The notes below the pieces were generated by a model. It was not told the DNA's origin. It did not search any database and saw only the letters and a list, made by a program, of their open reading frames with translations. A program made the translations under genes and the position numbers. Of a stretch of 64,000 nt of DNA, positions 35,460 through 44,725 are shown in pieces. Position 1 is the stretch's first letter, and each line of letters starts with the position of its first letter. The stretch is from Ponticoccus alexandrii (GTDB taxonomy: Bacteria > Pseudomonadota > Alphaproteobacteria > Rhodobacterales > Rhodobacteraceae): assembly GCF_016806125.1 (NCBI RefSeq), contig NZ_CP047166.1, forward strand, positions 1,116,001 to 1,180,000. Reading direction: 5' to 3'.

Positions 35460-37091
35460 TCAGCGTGCACGCGCCCGCGCAAGATCAATGGCAGGGCGGA
35501 AGCTTTTGGCTTGGGCCGCGCGCCAGAAATCGGCGTAGATCGTGTCATCCGGCGCATCGAGAAGCGCGCCATCGGGCAGGAAATTGTGGACCTGATCCAT
35601 CGGCAGCGCCTTTTCGGGTCCGACGCGATGCATCATGTGATGCGGTTGCAGTTCGGTGGGATGGTCCAGTCCAGCGGAGGCGACGATCTCCATCAGGGCA
35701 TCGACGGTCTTTTCGTGAAAACGGGCCGAGCGTTCGCCCTGTACCTCGGGCACCAGTCCACGCTGGCGTGCGGGGTCTTGGGCGGTGACACCCGTCGGGC
35801 AGGTGCCCAGATGGCAGCGTTGCGCCTGAATGCAGCCCACGGAGAACATGAAGGCGCGCGCGGCGTTACACCAGTCCGCGCCCTGCGCGATGTTCCGCGC
35901 CAGGCCCATGCCCGAATAAACCTTGCCACTGGCTGCCAGCCTGATCTGCGGCTTGACCCCCGCACCGACAAGCGCGTTGCGCATCAGGATCAAACCTTCG
36001 GACAATGGCATCCCCACCCAGTCCGACAGCTCGACCGGTGCGGCACCTGTCCCACCTTCACCGCCGTCCACGACGATGAAATCCGGGTAAATCCCCGTCT
36101 CGACGATGGCTTTGGCAATGGCAAAGGGTTCATGGGGGTGCCCGATGCAGAGCTTCAGGCCGACGGGCTTGCCGCCCGACAGCTCGCGCATCCGAGCCGC
36201 GAATTCCAGCATCTCGATCGGGGTGGAGAAGGCGGAATGGCCACGCGGCGACAGGCAATCCTCGTGCGCGGGAACCTGACGGATCTTGGCAATCTCCTCG
36301 GTGACTTTGGCGGCGGGCAAAAGACCTCCGTGGCCGGGTTTGGCCCCTTGGCTGAGCTTGATTTCGGTCATCTTGACCTCGTCGCGCTGTGCGGTTTCGG
36401 CAAACTTCGCGGGGTCGAAATTGCCGTCCTTGTCACGCGCGCCGAAATAGCCCGAGCCCAGTTCCCATACGATGTCTCCGCCGTGCTCAAGGTGGTAGGG
36501 GGACAGCCCACCTTCGCCGGTGTCGTGGTAATACCCGCCCTTTTTCGCGCCGAAGTTCAGGGCACGCACGGCATTGGCCGACAGCGCGCCAAAGCTCATC
36601 GCCGAAATGTTGAGGACGGACGCGGAATAGGGCTTGCTGCACTGGTCCGAGCCGACGTCCACGCGAGGCGACTTGACCGGGTTCTTGGTGGGCGCGATGG
36701 AGTGGCCGACCCAGTGATAGGTATCTTCATCGGTGTTGCGCTCGGTCCCGAAGGGCTGCGTGTCGGTCAATCCTTCGGCGCGCGCGTGAACGAGGCGGCG
36801 CGCCGCAAGCGAGAAGGGCTTGCCGCCCAGATCATCCTCGACGATATAGCTGTGCAGATAGGGTCGCAGGTCGTAGAACAGCCACCTGATCCGCCCGGCC
36901 ACCGGATAATTGCGCGTGATCGTCCAACGGGACTGAAAGGCATCGTATAGGCCAAGCAGGACGACCAGCGCCAACAGAGCAGCGATCCACACCCACCCGT
37001 AGGCCAGCGCCACGACGGCCAGAACCGCAGCGGCAATCGGCACCACCGCCCGTTTCGCAATATCCAGAAGGCTCTTCAGTCGGTCATTCAT
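35460..37091 (-). CDS. FMN-binding glutamate-synthase-like protein
   Basis: 543 residues. Two N-terminal transmembrane helices (about 15-50) are followed by the FMN-barrel domain of the GltB large subunit: NISAMSFGALSANAVRALNF, the FMN/phosphate segment DGGEGGTGAAPVELSDW, and a three-cysteine cluster QRCHLGTCPTGVTAQDP with an upstream Cys in VGCIQAQRC. This fits a [3Fe-4S] cluster. The glutaminase domain is absent, so it is the stand-alone, membrane-anchored type whose physiological reaction is not settled. It lies 27 bp upstream of poxB on the same strand and is probably co-transcribed. Confidence 0.85.
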   Translation of the reverse strand: MNDRLKSLLDIAKRAVVPIAAAVLAVVALAYGWVWIAALLALVVLLGLYDAFQSRWTITRNYPVAGRIRWLFYDLRPYLHSYIVEDDLGGKPFSLAARRLVHARAEGLTDTQPFGTERNTDEDTYHWVGHSIAPTKNPVKSPRVDVGSDQCSKPYSASVLNISAMSFGALSANAVRALNFGAKKGGYYHDTGEGGLSPYHLEHGGDIVWELGSGYFGARDKDGNFDPAKFAETAQRDEVKMTEIKLSQGAKPGHGGLLPAAKVTEEIAKIRQVPAHEDCLSPRGHSAFSTPIEMLEFAARMRELSGGKPVGLKLCIGHPHEPFAIAKAIVETGIYPDFIVVDGGEGGTGAAPVELSDWVGMPLSEGLILMRNALVGAGVKPQIRLAASGKVYSGMGLARNIAQGADWCNAARAFMFSVGCIQAQRCHLGTCPTGVTAQDPARQRGLVPEVQGERSARFHEKTVDALMEIVASAGLDHPTELQPHHMMHRVGPEKALPMDQVHNFLPDGALLDAPDDTIYADFWRAAQAKSFRPAIDLARARAR

Positions 37092-37489
37092 TGCGTCGGT
37101 CTCTCTGTTCAGGGCTCATCTTGCGTGTGTCTGTTCGAAGCTATTGAAGTTAGACTTTCTCTAAGCTTGTCCACATCCTTACATTTTCTTCAGATACGTA
37201 TGGGGGCACGGACCTTGTTCCCCTTTCTGCACGCTGCTGGCTGTCAAACCGGTCACGGGCGAAAGCGGCAAAGGACTGAGAGACATGGGGCTCAGCGAAA
37301 CGCGCGGCTCTGGTGCATGGCGAGTGTTGGGTGTTTTATGAAACGTGCTATGAGACTGTATGAAGCCGCCCGATCCGTAGGCGCCACTCGTTCGAGGGGG
37401 CGAACCGATCGTTCCGGATTTTCACGGGCATCGGATAGTCGTCAACATTGTCTGGCGCCGCGCGCATCCTGCCGTGTTCGGTGCAAAAG
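37092..37489. other. Divergent intergenic region
   Basis: About 400 bp between the GltB-like gene (minus) and the EEP gene (plus). The part near 37130-37200 is AT-rich and could hold promoters. Open frames across it show no motif. No RNA gene seen. Confidence 0.4.
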
Positions 37490-38209
37490 ATGAACGCGCG
37501 TCAGGGGGCGGCTGAAACGCATACACTACGGGTCGCGAGCTATAACATTCGCAAGGCCGTCGGACTGGACTGGCGACGGGATCCCCACAGGATCGCTGAT
37601 GTTCTGGCCGAGATTGATGCCGATGTCATTGCCTTGCAGGAAGCGGACAAGCGGTTGGGGGCGCGCGCTGGCGTGCTGCCTCTTCAACGTCTGGAGGCCG
37701 AGCTTGGCTACCGTATGGTCGAGGTTTCGATGGGCCCTCACAGCCATGGCTGGCAGGGTAATGCGATATTGGTCCGGTCGCACTTGCGTGATTACGGTTC
37801 CGAACGGATCAGCCTGCCAACGATGGAACCGCGCGGGGCCGTATCCGTTCGCCTGCAAGACCCCGAGCTTGAAATAATCGGCCTGCATCTTGGCCTGACA
37901 CCGGGGATGCGGCGCAAACAGATGCTCAACCTGCAAAAGCTGATGGCGGAACGGGATCACCCGGTGTTGCTGGCCGGCGATTTCAACGAATGGAACACCG
38001 GTCGGATACCATTTGCGCCACCCAACACGGTCGTGACGCCTGGGCCGAGTTTCCACGCGCGCAGGCCCACGGTTCAGCTTGACAGATTCGTTCTGGGGCC
38101 GGGACTGCGCTCCGTCTCATCCCATGTGCATCAATCGCCTCTCTCGAAACGGGCGTCCGATCATTTGCCCATCGTTGTCGATATCGCTTTCACAGGGGCC
38201 CTCAAATGA
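37490..38209 (+). CDS. Endonuclease/exonuclease/phosphatase (EEP) family protein
   Basis: 239 residues with all EEP active-site motifs: ASYNIRKAVG near 15, ALQEADKR near 50, the GDFNEWN segment near 165 and KRASDHLPIVVDIA at the C-terminus. Members hydrolyse phosphodiester bonds in nucleic acids or phospholipid headgroups. The stop overlaps the ATG of a cardiolipin synthase gene by 4 bp, so the likely job is linked to membrane phospholipid metabolism rather than DNA repair. Start MNARQGA at 37490 was chosen; an upstream start at 37448 is possible. Confidence 0.86.
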   Translation: MNARQGAAETHTLRVASYNIRKAVGLDWRRDPHRIADVLAEIDADVIALQEADKRLGARAGVLPLQRLEAELGYRMVEVSMGPHSHGWQGNAILVRSHLRDYGSERISLPTMEPRGAVSVRLQDPELEIIGLHLGLTPGMRRKQMLNLQKLMAERDHPVLLAGDFNEWNTGRIPFAPPNTVVTPGPSFHARRPTVQLDRFVLGPGLRSVSSHVHQSPLSKRASDHLPIVVDIAFTGALK

Positions 38210-39639
38210 CTGCACTTCTGGTTTTCGTGCATCTGGCAATTCTGATCGGCTTCACGATCCGAATCCTGCTGCGCGATGATCTTTCGCCCCAGGCGCGTCT
38301 GGCATGGTTCATCCTGATTGCCGTGCTGCCCTATGTCGGAAGTGCGATCTATTTTCTGTCCGGCGAAATTGATCTTGGCCACCACGCTAACAAGCGCCAT
38401 CGCGAGGTGCTGGACCAGATCCATGGCAAGGCAGATCCGCTTTTCGGCACTCCGGCCGAGACGGACCGTCTGATCGATCCGCTTTACAGTTCTGCGTTTC
38501 GCTACGCGGGATCCATCAATGGATTTCATGCGGTTGACGGGAACCGGGCAGAGTTGATGGCCGATGCCGCGGAGACGAACGCGCGTCTGATCGCAGATAT
38601 CGACGCGGCGCAAAGCCACGTTCACGTTCTTTACTACATCTGGCTGGACGACACGACCGGGACGGATATCGCCCGGGCGTTGATCCGCGCAGCGCAACGC
38701 GGCGTGATATGCCGGGCGATGGCCGATGGATTGGGCTCGCGCGCGTTCATCAGGTCGTCGCACTGGCAGCGCATGAAAGAGGCGGGGGTTCTTACTGTCA
38801 CAGCGCTGCCGCTGGACAATGTGATCTGGACCGTGCTGACAAGCCGTATCGATCTGCGCAACCACCGCAAGATCACGGTGATCGACAGCAAGATCACCTA
38901 TTGCGGCAGCCGGAACTCGGCCGATCCGGAATTCCGCATCAAGGCCAGATATGCCCCCTGGGTCGACATCATGCTGCGTTTCGAAGGTGCGGTCGTGGCG
39001 CAGAATGAACTGCTCTTCATCAGTGACTGGATGCAAGCCACCGGAGAAAAATTTGAAGATTTCACCGTGGTGCGCCACGCCGTCGAGGGGGGCTTCCCGG
39101 CCCAGGTCATGGGGGATGGCCCGACCGAGCGGCGCGGTGCCACGCCGCAGCTTTTTTCTGCGCTCATTGCCTGCGCGCGGGAAACACTGACGCTGTCGAC
39201 GCCGTATTTCGTGCCGGATGCCACCGTCTTCGAAGCGCTGTGTTCTGCTGCCCATCGCGGGGTCAAGGTCACGTTGATCTTTCCGAAAAACAACGACAGC
39301 TGGGTCGTCGCTGCGGCAAGCCGCAGCTATTATCGCAAATTGCTGTCAGCCGGATGTTCGATCCACGAATTCAAACGCGGTCTGTTGCACGCGAAAACAC
39401 TGACACTGGACGGTTGCGTCACCCTCATTGGATCGTCGAACCTTGATTTGCGCAGTTTCGATCTGAACTACGAAAACAACATCCTTCTGCAAGATGCGGA
39501 CATCACCCGCGCCGTGCGACACCGGCAGGACGATTACATCGCCAGCTCTGATCCTGTGACCCTTGACGAGGTGACGGCGTGGCCACGGTATCGGCGTATC
39601 TGGAACAACACCGTCGCGACCATCGGCCCGGTTCTTTGA
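38206..39639 (+). CDS. cls: Cardiolipin synthase (phospholipase D superfamily)
   Basis: 477 residues. Two N-terminal transmembrane helices (about 3-25 and 33-55) precede two HxK(x)4D phospholipase D motifs: NHRKITVIDSKITYCGSRN near 220 and HAKTLTLDGCVTLIGSSN near 395. This is the Cls layout that condenses phosphatidylglycerol molecules into cardiolipin at the inner membrane. It is coupled to the EEP gene by a 4-bp overlap. Length is normal and both active sites are intact. Confidence 0.9.
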   Translation: MTALLVFVHLAILIGFTIRILLRDDLSPQARLAWFILIAVLPYVGSAIYFLSGEIDLGHHANKRHREVLDQIHGKADPLFGTPAETDRLIDPLYSSAFRYAGSINGFHAVDGNRAELMADAAETNARLIADIDAAQSHVHVLYYIWLDDTTGTDIARALIRAAQRGVICRAMADGLGSRAFIRSSHWQRMKEAGVLTVTALPLDNVIWTVLTSRIDLRNHRKITVIDSKITYCGSRNSADPEFRIKARYAPWVDIMLRFEGAVVAQNELLFISDWMQATGEKFEDFTVVRHAVEGGFPAQVMGDGPTERRGATPQLFSALIACARETLTLSTPYFVPDATVFEALCSAAHRGVKVTLIFPKNNDSWVVAAASRSYYRKLLSAGCSIHEFKRGLLHAKTLTLDGCVTLIGSSNLDLRSFDLNYENNILLQDADITRAVRHRQDDYIASSDPVTLDEVTAWPRYRRIWNNTVATIGPVL

Positions 39640-39677
39640 AATTGTCTTGATCGGGCGAAGTCGCCGCGCCCCCGTGA

Positions 39678-40484
39678 TCAGACGATGCGCCGCGCCTCGA
39701 TCACGCCGTCCTTGAGCGCCAACACCGTTCCGCGCTCCAGTGGCTCCCATCCCTCGGAATCCAGTGGCACGGACGCAATCAGATGAAGCGGGCCGGACAC
39801 CTCCGAGATACTCGCTCCCGCTGCGTCCCATCGCTGACCTGCGTGACGCTCTCCAAAGCTGCGGATGTTCAGGCCGGGCTCTCGCGGTTCGGTCACGCCG
39901 TCTTCGGTCTCAAAGCGGCGACGGTCTGCATGCACAAAAAGCCGCTCTCCGTCGAAAAACAGGAAATTCGCACTCCCCAATTCGCGCATCTCTGCGGCGA
40001 AACGGGCGAAGACGTCAAAGCGTTCCGCCGGGTCGCCCGGCGCAGATGCCCGCAGACGGTCCAGCAGCAACAGGAAGGCCAGTTCGGAATCGGTATCGCC
40101 GATCCTCTCCGCACGCAGCGCCCGCGTGTCCCCGCGGTCCTCGATCCCCGGCAATCCGCCGTTATGGGCAAAGGCATGGCGGCGCCCGTTAAGCACGCGG
40201 TCGAAAGGATGGGTATTGGCCAGTTCCACCCCGCCGACGCTTGCACGGCGCACATGCGCGATAAGGTGTTTGCAGGGGCGCTCGTTGCGCACGACCATAC
40301 GGGTCAATTCGCTGGTCGCGGCGGGATCGGGTTCGCGGAAGATGTAGCAGTCGCGTTCCTGCGCAAAAAGGATGCCCCAGCCATCGCGATTTTGGTGTTT
40401 CTCGCCGCCTTCGGCAGCAAAGAGGTCAAGCTCGTACCGGACCGTATGCGGCTCGGTCGCGCTCATCGCGAACAACTCACACAT
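39678..40484 (-). CDS. Class II glutamine amidotransferase (YafJ-like)
   Basis: 268 residues starting MCELFAM, so that Cys2 becomes the N-terminal nucleophile; the in-frame start at 40511 is rejected for this reason. Ntn-hydrolase motifs are NRDGWGILFAQE near 33, HLIAHVRRASVGGVELANTH near 73 and FAHNGGLPGIED near 105. The family takes ammonia from glutamine or hydrolyses gamma-glutamyl compounds; no synthetase domain is attached, so the acceptor is unknown. It overlaps the downstream end of the truncated kinase gene by 8 bp. Confidence 0.88.
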   Translation of the reverse strand: MCELFAMSATEPHTVRYELDLFAAEGGEKHQNRDGWGILFAQERDCYIFREPDPAATSELTRMVVRNERPCKHLIAHVRRASVGGVELANTHPFDRVLNGRRHAFAHNGGLPGIEDRGDTRALRAERIGDTDSELAFLLLLDRLRASAPGDPAERFDVFARFAAEMRELGSANFLFFDGERLFVHADRRRFETEDGVTEPREPGLNIRSFGERHAGQRWDAAGASISEVSGPLHLIASVPLDSEGWEPLERGTVLALKDGVIEARRIV

Positions 40485-41612
40485 GATCCTGCCTCCCATC
40501 CTTGTCGGCAAAGGCGGGCAGGCTCACTTCGACGATCAGGCCGGGATGGTCGTCTTTCAGCGCAACACTTCCGCGATGTTTTTCAACGATTGCCCGAACC
40601 GGCGCGAGGCCAAGCCCACTTCCCGGTTTGGACCGGCTCTCGTCAAGCCGGTGGAAAGGCTCAAACGCACGCTCTTTCGAATCGTCGGGAATTCCGGCTC
40701 CCCTGTCGGCCACCGTGAGGAATATGTGTGTGCCTGCACTGCTTAGTCTTACGAAAATGACATTTCCCTCGGGACCATGGGTCACTGCGTTTTCAACCAG
40801 ATTTGCCATCAGTTGCTGAAGCATCTGGCCGTCGCCCATGACGAGAAAGTCCTGTCCTTCCTCAACCTCTATCTGGGCGCTCTGTCCTGCATCCTCTGCA
40901 ATCGGGGCAAAGGTGTCGACCATCTCGATTGCCAGTTCCCGCAGATCGACGCGCGTGGTCAGATTTTCCGTACCGGCCGCCTCGATCCGGGAAAGTTGCA
41001 AGTACGATTCGAAAATCACGCGCATGTTCTCCAGTTCGGACTGCGTGTCAGCAAGCGCGTCAGTCGGATCCTCGTTTCGCTCCGCCAGGGACGTGGCCCG
41101 TTCCAACGAGAGATAGGCACGGCCCAGCGGGGATTTGAGATCATGTGCCGTGGCCGCCGCTTTGTTGCGGGTTGTCGCAATCATCCGTGACAGCCGGTCG
41201 AAATGCTCATTCATCTGGCGCGCGATCCGGTCAATCTGGGAGGAGCCGCCACGTTCAGAGATGCGAACGCCCGAAGCACCTTCGCTGGTCAGGGACAGGG
41301 CGGTTTCGATTTCCTTGAGGCGCCGCAGGCTTCTTTCGCTGAGAAAATAGCCGAACGCCAACATCGTCAGAACAACGATGAAACCGCTGAGCATGAGGGT
41401 CCGGAAAACAAGAACCTGCGTGCGATAGAGAAGGTCCAGCCGCAATCCGACAGTCAACTTTTTGTCGTTCAGGTATCCCGTGAAATGAATGTACTCCTTG
41501 GTGAAATCCTCGGGCGATGCAGTGGCGTGATCAAGCGGCCCGATCTGCAATCCCGTGCCACTGGGTATGGTCTGGATATTGCCGACAAGCAGCGTGTCCC
41601 CGTCATCGAACA
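40477..41612 (-). pseudogene. Sensor histidine kinase, N-terminus removed by an IS5-family element
   Basis: The C-terminal two-thirds of a membrane sensor kinase is intact. It has a transmembrane helix (TLMLSGFIVVLTMLAFGYFL), a HAMP linker, the phospho-acceptor box TAHDLKSPLGRAYLSL, N-box LMANLVENAVTHG and G-boxes DRGAGIPDDS and KPGSGLGLAP. Upstream of RLFDDGDTLLVGN the frame enters IS5 sequence, so the first transmembrane helix and part of the sensor loop are lost. No native start remains, although the frame stays open into the IS. The expected partner response regulator is not beside it. Confidence 0.78.
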
Positions 41613-42003
41613 GGCGTTGTTGCACTACCCCGGCCTGAGGCGTGACTGCCCCTTTCCCCGCTGACGTCAGGCCACGCGGACGATCTCGGCGGTGCCGAGG
41701 GCGTTGAAGCGGTTCATGAGGGCGATGCGGATTTGAACTTCGGGGGTTTGGCGGTCTGGGTCTCTTGCAGCGATCCGTTCGCTGAACGCTTTGAAGCACC
41801 GCATCTTCGCCTCGATGCGACTTCGGATATGGTAGCCCGTCCAGTGCTTCCAGAACGCCCTGCCGTAGTGACGCGTGGCGCGCAGGGTCTCGTTTCGGAC
41901 TCTGGCCGCCGGACCGTCGTCCTTCCAGGGCCTGCCGTTCTTGCGGATCGGAATGATCGGGACGGCATCGCGTTCGAGGACGGCGGTGTGACAGCGGCGG
42001 GGT

Positions 42004-42063
42004 GAAGGGCGTCTCGGAATTGATCCGGTGGATCAATTCAGCCCTGAACGGGCGGAGCCCCGG
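42004..42063. repeat. Palindromic insert (type B, 60 bp) inside IS5 transposase
   Basis: Stem GAATTGATCC (42017-42026), loop GGT, GGATCAATTC (42030-42039), with outer GGGC/GCCC pairing. On the transposase strand it falls between GGCGCTTACGAT and ACCCCGCCGCTG, which are contiguous codons (GAYD-T-RR) in this transposase family. It contains an in-frame TGA. It shares the TTGATCC-N3-GGATCAA core with the IS3 orfA inserts. Confidence 0.7.
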
Positions 42064-42077
42064 ATCGTAAGCGCCAT

Positions 42078-42118
42078 CCATTGCCCGGCAGGCGATTGCG
42101 AAGCAATCTGCCGAGAGG
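42078..42118 (+). repeat. 41-bp palindromic insert (type A), copy 1, in IS5 transposase
   Basis: Runs from CCATTGCCC to CCGAGAGG. Its stem GGC-GATTGC pairs with GCAATC-T-GCC around loop GAA (one bulged T). It splits the transposase codons between GTGACGGCC and GATGGCGCT. The orientation is opposite to copy 2 relative to the transposase. Aligns without gaps over 41 bp with copies at 42521 and 49528. Confidence 0.8.
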
Positions 42119-42520
42119 GGGCCGTCACCGTGCCGATTGGTTCGTCCTGAGGCCCCTGATCGAGCAGCTCGGGCAGGACCGGACTGTCCCCGTCCTGGCT
42201 CGGCGTAAACTCCACGGCCCGGATGTCGGACGTGGCGGGGTCCATGGCAATATGAACCTTTCGCCACTGGCGGCGCCCCTGCACGCCGTGCTTGCGGGCC
42301 TGCCATTCACCATCGCCGAGAAACTTGATGCCGGTGCTGTCCTCGAGCAGGTTGAGCGGGCCATCGGCGCGGCGATACGGGATTTGCACCGCCAGGGTTT
42401 TCTGCCGGCGGCAGAGCGTAGATGCGTCCGGAACGGGCCAGTCGAGCCGTGCTTGCTGCAAGAGGCCGGCGACCATCCCGGCGGTCTGTCGCAGGGGGAG
42501 CCTGAACAGAACCTTGATCA

Positions 42521-42561
42521 CCTCTCGGGACATTGCTGCGCAATGCCCTGACGGGCAGCGG
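42521..42561 (-). repeat. 41-bp palindromic insert (type A), copy 2, in IS5 transposase
   Basis: Minus strand runs from CCGCTGCCC to CCGAGAGG, with stem GGG-CATTGC pairing with GCAATG-T-CCC around loop GCA. It sits between codons for AIQFYL and VIKVLF, which are contiguous in relatives. It shifts the frame and leads to a TGA. Confidence 0.8.
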
Positions 42562-42934
42562 ACAAGTAGAACTGGATCGCCGCATCGGAGAAAACCGGTG
42601 GCCTGCCGACGCGACCGTCGTGCGGCGCGAGCCACGTCATGTCATTGTCGAACCAGATCAGCATCTCACCGCGCTTGCGCAGCGCGGCATTGTAGGCGGA
42701 CCAGTTCGTGGTGCGGTAGCGGGTCGGCGTCGGCGTCGGCATGACATCCTACTAACTTTCTGGATTCCAACTGTGAATCCTCACCGGCTCAGGTTTTGCA
42801 ACAACGCCATTTGGAGTGTTCGTTCAAGGCATCTCGTTTAGCGTTGAGCCACATCTAGGACCGCTTTCCTGCACACGCTTTTCGGAGAGTTTACAAGAAC
42901 GAAAAAATCGCCAAGCCAATGAAAATATTAAAAA

Positions 42935-42957
42935 ACCCGCCTCCTTCGGTGGCGGGT
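42935..42957 (-). terminator. Rho-independent terminator for the secreted-protein gene
   Basis: ACCCGCC (42935-42941) pairs with GGCGGGT (42951-42957) around a 9-base loop. Read on the minus strand, the stem is followed by TTTTT and an AT-rich tail. It lies 31 bp after the stop of the 42988-43395 gene. Confidence 0.8.
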
Positions 42958-42987
42958 CTGATCGCTTTCGTAAGGTTGGGCGGGGAC

Positions 42988-43395
42988 CTAATCGCCACAC
43001 AGCCAGTCGTGGCACTGATATGATTCGGGCGCTGCACCACCAAAGACGGCGCCATAGACTTCGCGCTCAAAGTTGCGGATGTTCGACTGGCTGCGATGGC
43101 TGGCTGGCGCGTCATCATTCAGATAGGTGCAAAACGCGGTGATCATGATATCGGCCACGTCCGCCTCGCTGGCTTCGGGAAAGTCAGTGCGGACCTGTTG
43201 CGCAACAGGACGCAGCGAACGTCCGTCAAGTTCGGCATTGCCGACGGTCTGCGCGAGTTTTGGCAGGTCAAACGTTGAAGCACCGGCCGCAGCAAAGACA
43301 GGCGCCGGGTCTTTGCACCCGAAAGCCTCTGCTGAAGCCATTGCAGGCAGAGCAAGGCAGAGTGTCGAGGCGAGGGCCGCGAGTGTGAGTTTCAT
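42988..43395 (-). CDS. Small secreted protein, unknown function
   Basis: 135 residues. A clear Sec signal peptide (MKLTLAALASTLCLALPAMASA) leaves a mature protein of about 113 residues with four cysteines (FGCKDP, TAFCTYL, YQCHDWLCGD), probably forming two disulfides in the periplasm. The C-terminal motif YQCHDWLC is distinctive. An RBS (AGGACA) lies upstream and a strong terminator downstream, so it is a stand-alone gene. I do not recognise the family. Confidence 0.75.
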   Translation of the reverse strand: MKLTLAALASTLCLALPAMASAEAFGCKDPAPVFAAAGASTFDLPKLAQTVGNAELDGRSLRPVAQQVRTDFPEASEADVADIMITAFCTYLNDDAPASHRSQSNIRNFEREVYGAVFGGAAPESYQCHDWLCGD

Positions 43396-43628
43396 CAGAG
43401 TGTCCTTTCAATCAGTGCGGCCATGAACTGCTTCATCAGCGTCAGGCGTGTGCGTTCCATTTCTCACAACGGTTTTTGCCGGATCATTTTGCAACGGGTC
43501 TTTCCGAGACTTTACAGATTTGACAGATTCGGCATTCTGCCCGCATGCGGGTTCTTCGCTGGCTTCAAACAGCCGGTGTTCGCGCATTCTGATTGCGCAC
43601 GGCATCCCGATCACTGGACGAGGATCAA

Positions 43629-44522
43629 ATGAACTGGACGAACGTGGAAAACTGGACGGCGCATTTGCATCCAGATAGATGGTCCGGCGCACTGATTATC
43701 CTCGCCCTGTTCATCTTTCTCGGTTTGGTTCTCTCGCGCCTGATCAAGCACATGATCCGGATGGTGGTGGAGCGCGATCATGACAACCGGCTGGACCGCA
43801 TGGCGGTTGCCTTTCTGTCAAAGGTCGCGAGCGCTTTTGTCTGGATCATGATCCTGATGTTCTACGCCCATATGATTCCAGCGCTCGACCGCCTTGCCAC
43901 GGCGCTTCTGGCAAGTGTGTCGGTGGCTTCTGTGGTTTTTGGACTGGCCGCGCAGTCGACCTTGTCGAACTTTGTGGCGGGCTTCAGTCTGATATTTTAC
44001 CGTCCGTTCCTGCTGGGGGACAAACTGCAGATCAATGCCCCGACAGGCGTGGAAACCGGGATCGTCGAGGATGTATCGCTTGGCTACACCATCCTGAAAA
44101 CCTACGATAACCGCCGTGTCATCATCTCGAATTCCGCGATTTCCAGCACAACCATGGTCAACCTGTCGGCGCGCGAGCTGCGGACAATGGCTATCATCCC
44201 GATTTCCATCGGCTATGACGCAGACATCGACAAGGCACGGTCACTTATCCTTGAGGTGGCATCGGGAATTTCGCAGATCGAAGAAATAGCGGGTTGCCCT
44301 GTTACCACGCTGAATTCCTCAAGCGTTGATTTCAGTCTGCGTGTCTGGTGCGCAGACTCCGGCATCGCCGCCGGCGTAAGGAACGATGTGCTGGAAGCGG
44401 TCAAGAAACGTTTCGACGCGGCCGGCATCGAAATCCCCTACAGTTACCAGAACATTGTGATCAAAGAACTGCCCGAGCAGGCGATGGCCACGGCCCCCCG
44501 TGACCAGCACGACCACAGCTAA
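43629..44522 (+). CDS. Small-conductance mechanosensitive channel (MscS family)
   Basis: 297 residues. Three transmembrane segments lie at about 18-38, 60-82 and 88-112; the pore-lining third helix reads SVVFGLAAQSTLSNFVAGFS and leads into FYRPFLLGDKLQI. The cytoplasmic beta domain has VEDVSLGYTILKTYDNRRVI and IISNSAISSTTMVNLS. Such channels release solutes on hypo-osmotic shock. Start ATG 43629 follows GAGGAT. An upstream in-frame start at 43593 is less likely. It is the last gene before IS3 copy 2. Confidence 0.9.
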   Translation: MNWTNVENWTAHLHPDRWSGALIILALFIFLGLVLSRLIKHMIRMVVERDHDNRLDRMAVAFLSKVASAFVWIMILMFYAHMIPALDRLATALLASVSVASVVFGLAAQSTLSNFVAGFSLIFYRPFLLGDKLQINAPTGVETGIVEDVSLGYTILKTYDNRRVIISNSAISSTTMVNLSARELRTMAIIPISIGYDADIDKARSLILEVASGISQIEEIAGCPVTTLNSSSVDFSLRVWCADSGIAAGVRNDVLEAVKKRFDAAGIEIPYSYQNIVIKELPEQAMATAPRDQHDHS

Positions 44523-44725
44523 ATGAAGCTCTCGCCCGGCGAAAAAATGCCTGCGACCGTGGATCCTGAAACAGGGGTCAGCTTGAAATAGATAGGGAAA
44601 GCCTCGCAGTGTCTTACTGAAAAGACAGGGAAGGTCGGAACGTCAAGCAGTGTCTGCACCGACGGACGGGCGGCCGCAGCTTAATGATTGCACAAGTCAT
44701 GACCTGCCCCCCGCTGGTCCCTCGT

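Larger units (their letters stand above)
41666..42742 (-). pseudogene. IS5-family transposase, interrupted at three points
   Basis: In order on the minus strand: MPTPTPTRYRTTNWSAYNAA to GRPPVFSDAAIQFYL (from 42742), then KVLFRLPLRQTAGMVAGLLQ through DSTGIKFLGDGEWQARKHG to LPELLDQGPQDEPIGTVTA. Then come RRCHTAVLERDAVPIIPIRK and finally the C-terminus (GYHIRSRIEAKMRC; ALMNRFNALGTAEIVRVA, stop 41666). Breaks after AIQFYL and after GTVTA coincide with 41-bp palindromic inserts; a third break removes the continuity between DGAYD-like bases and RRCH. Apart from the inserts, the frame is well preserved. Confidence 0.8.
41613..42807 (-). mobile_element. IS5-family element, degenerate (about 1195 bp)
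   Basis: Both ends share the inverted repeat GGCGTTGTTGCA (41613-41624; mirrored at 42796-42807), followed inward by CCTGAG-C-GTGA-like matches. The body encodes a DDE transposase on the minus strand in broken frames. Three short palindromic inserts (41, 41 and 60 bp) interrupt the transposase. I see no flanking target duplication, and part of the adjacent kinase gene is missing, which suggests an IS-associated deletion. Confidence 0.8.

Noticed and set aside
42033-42635. A continuous 200-residue minus-strand reading frame as a real gene
   Set aside because: It is the middle of the IS5 transposase with translated type A inserts at both ends; not an independent gene.
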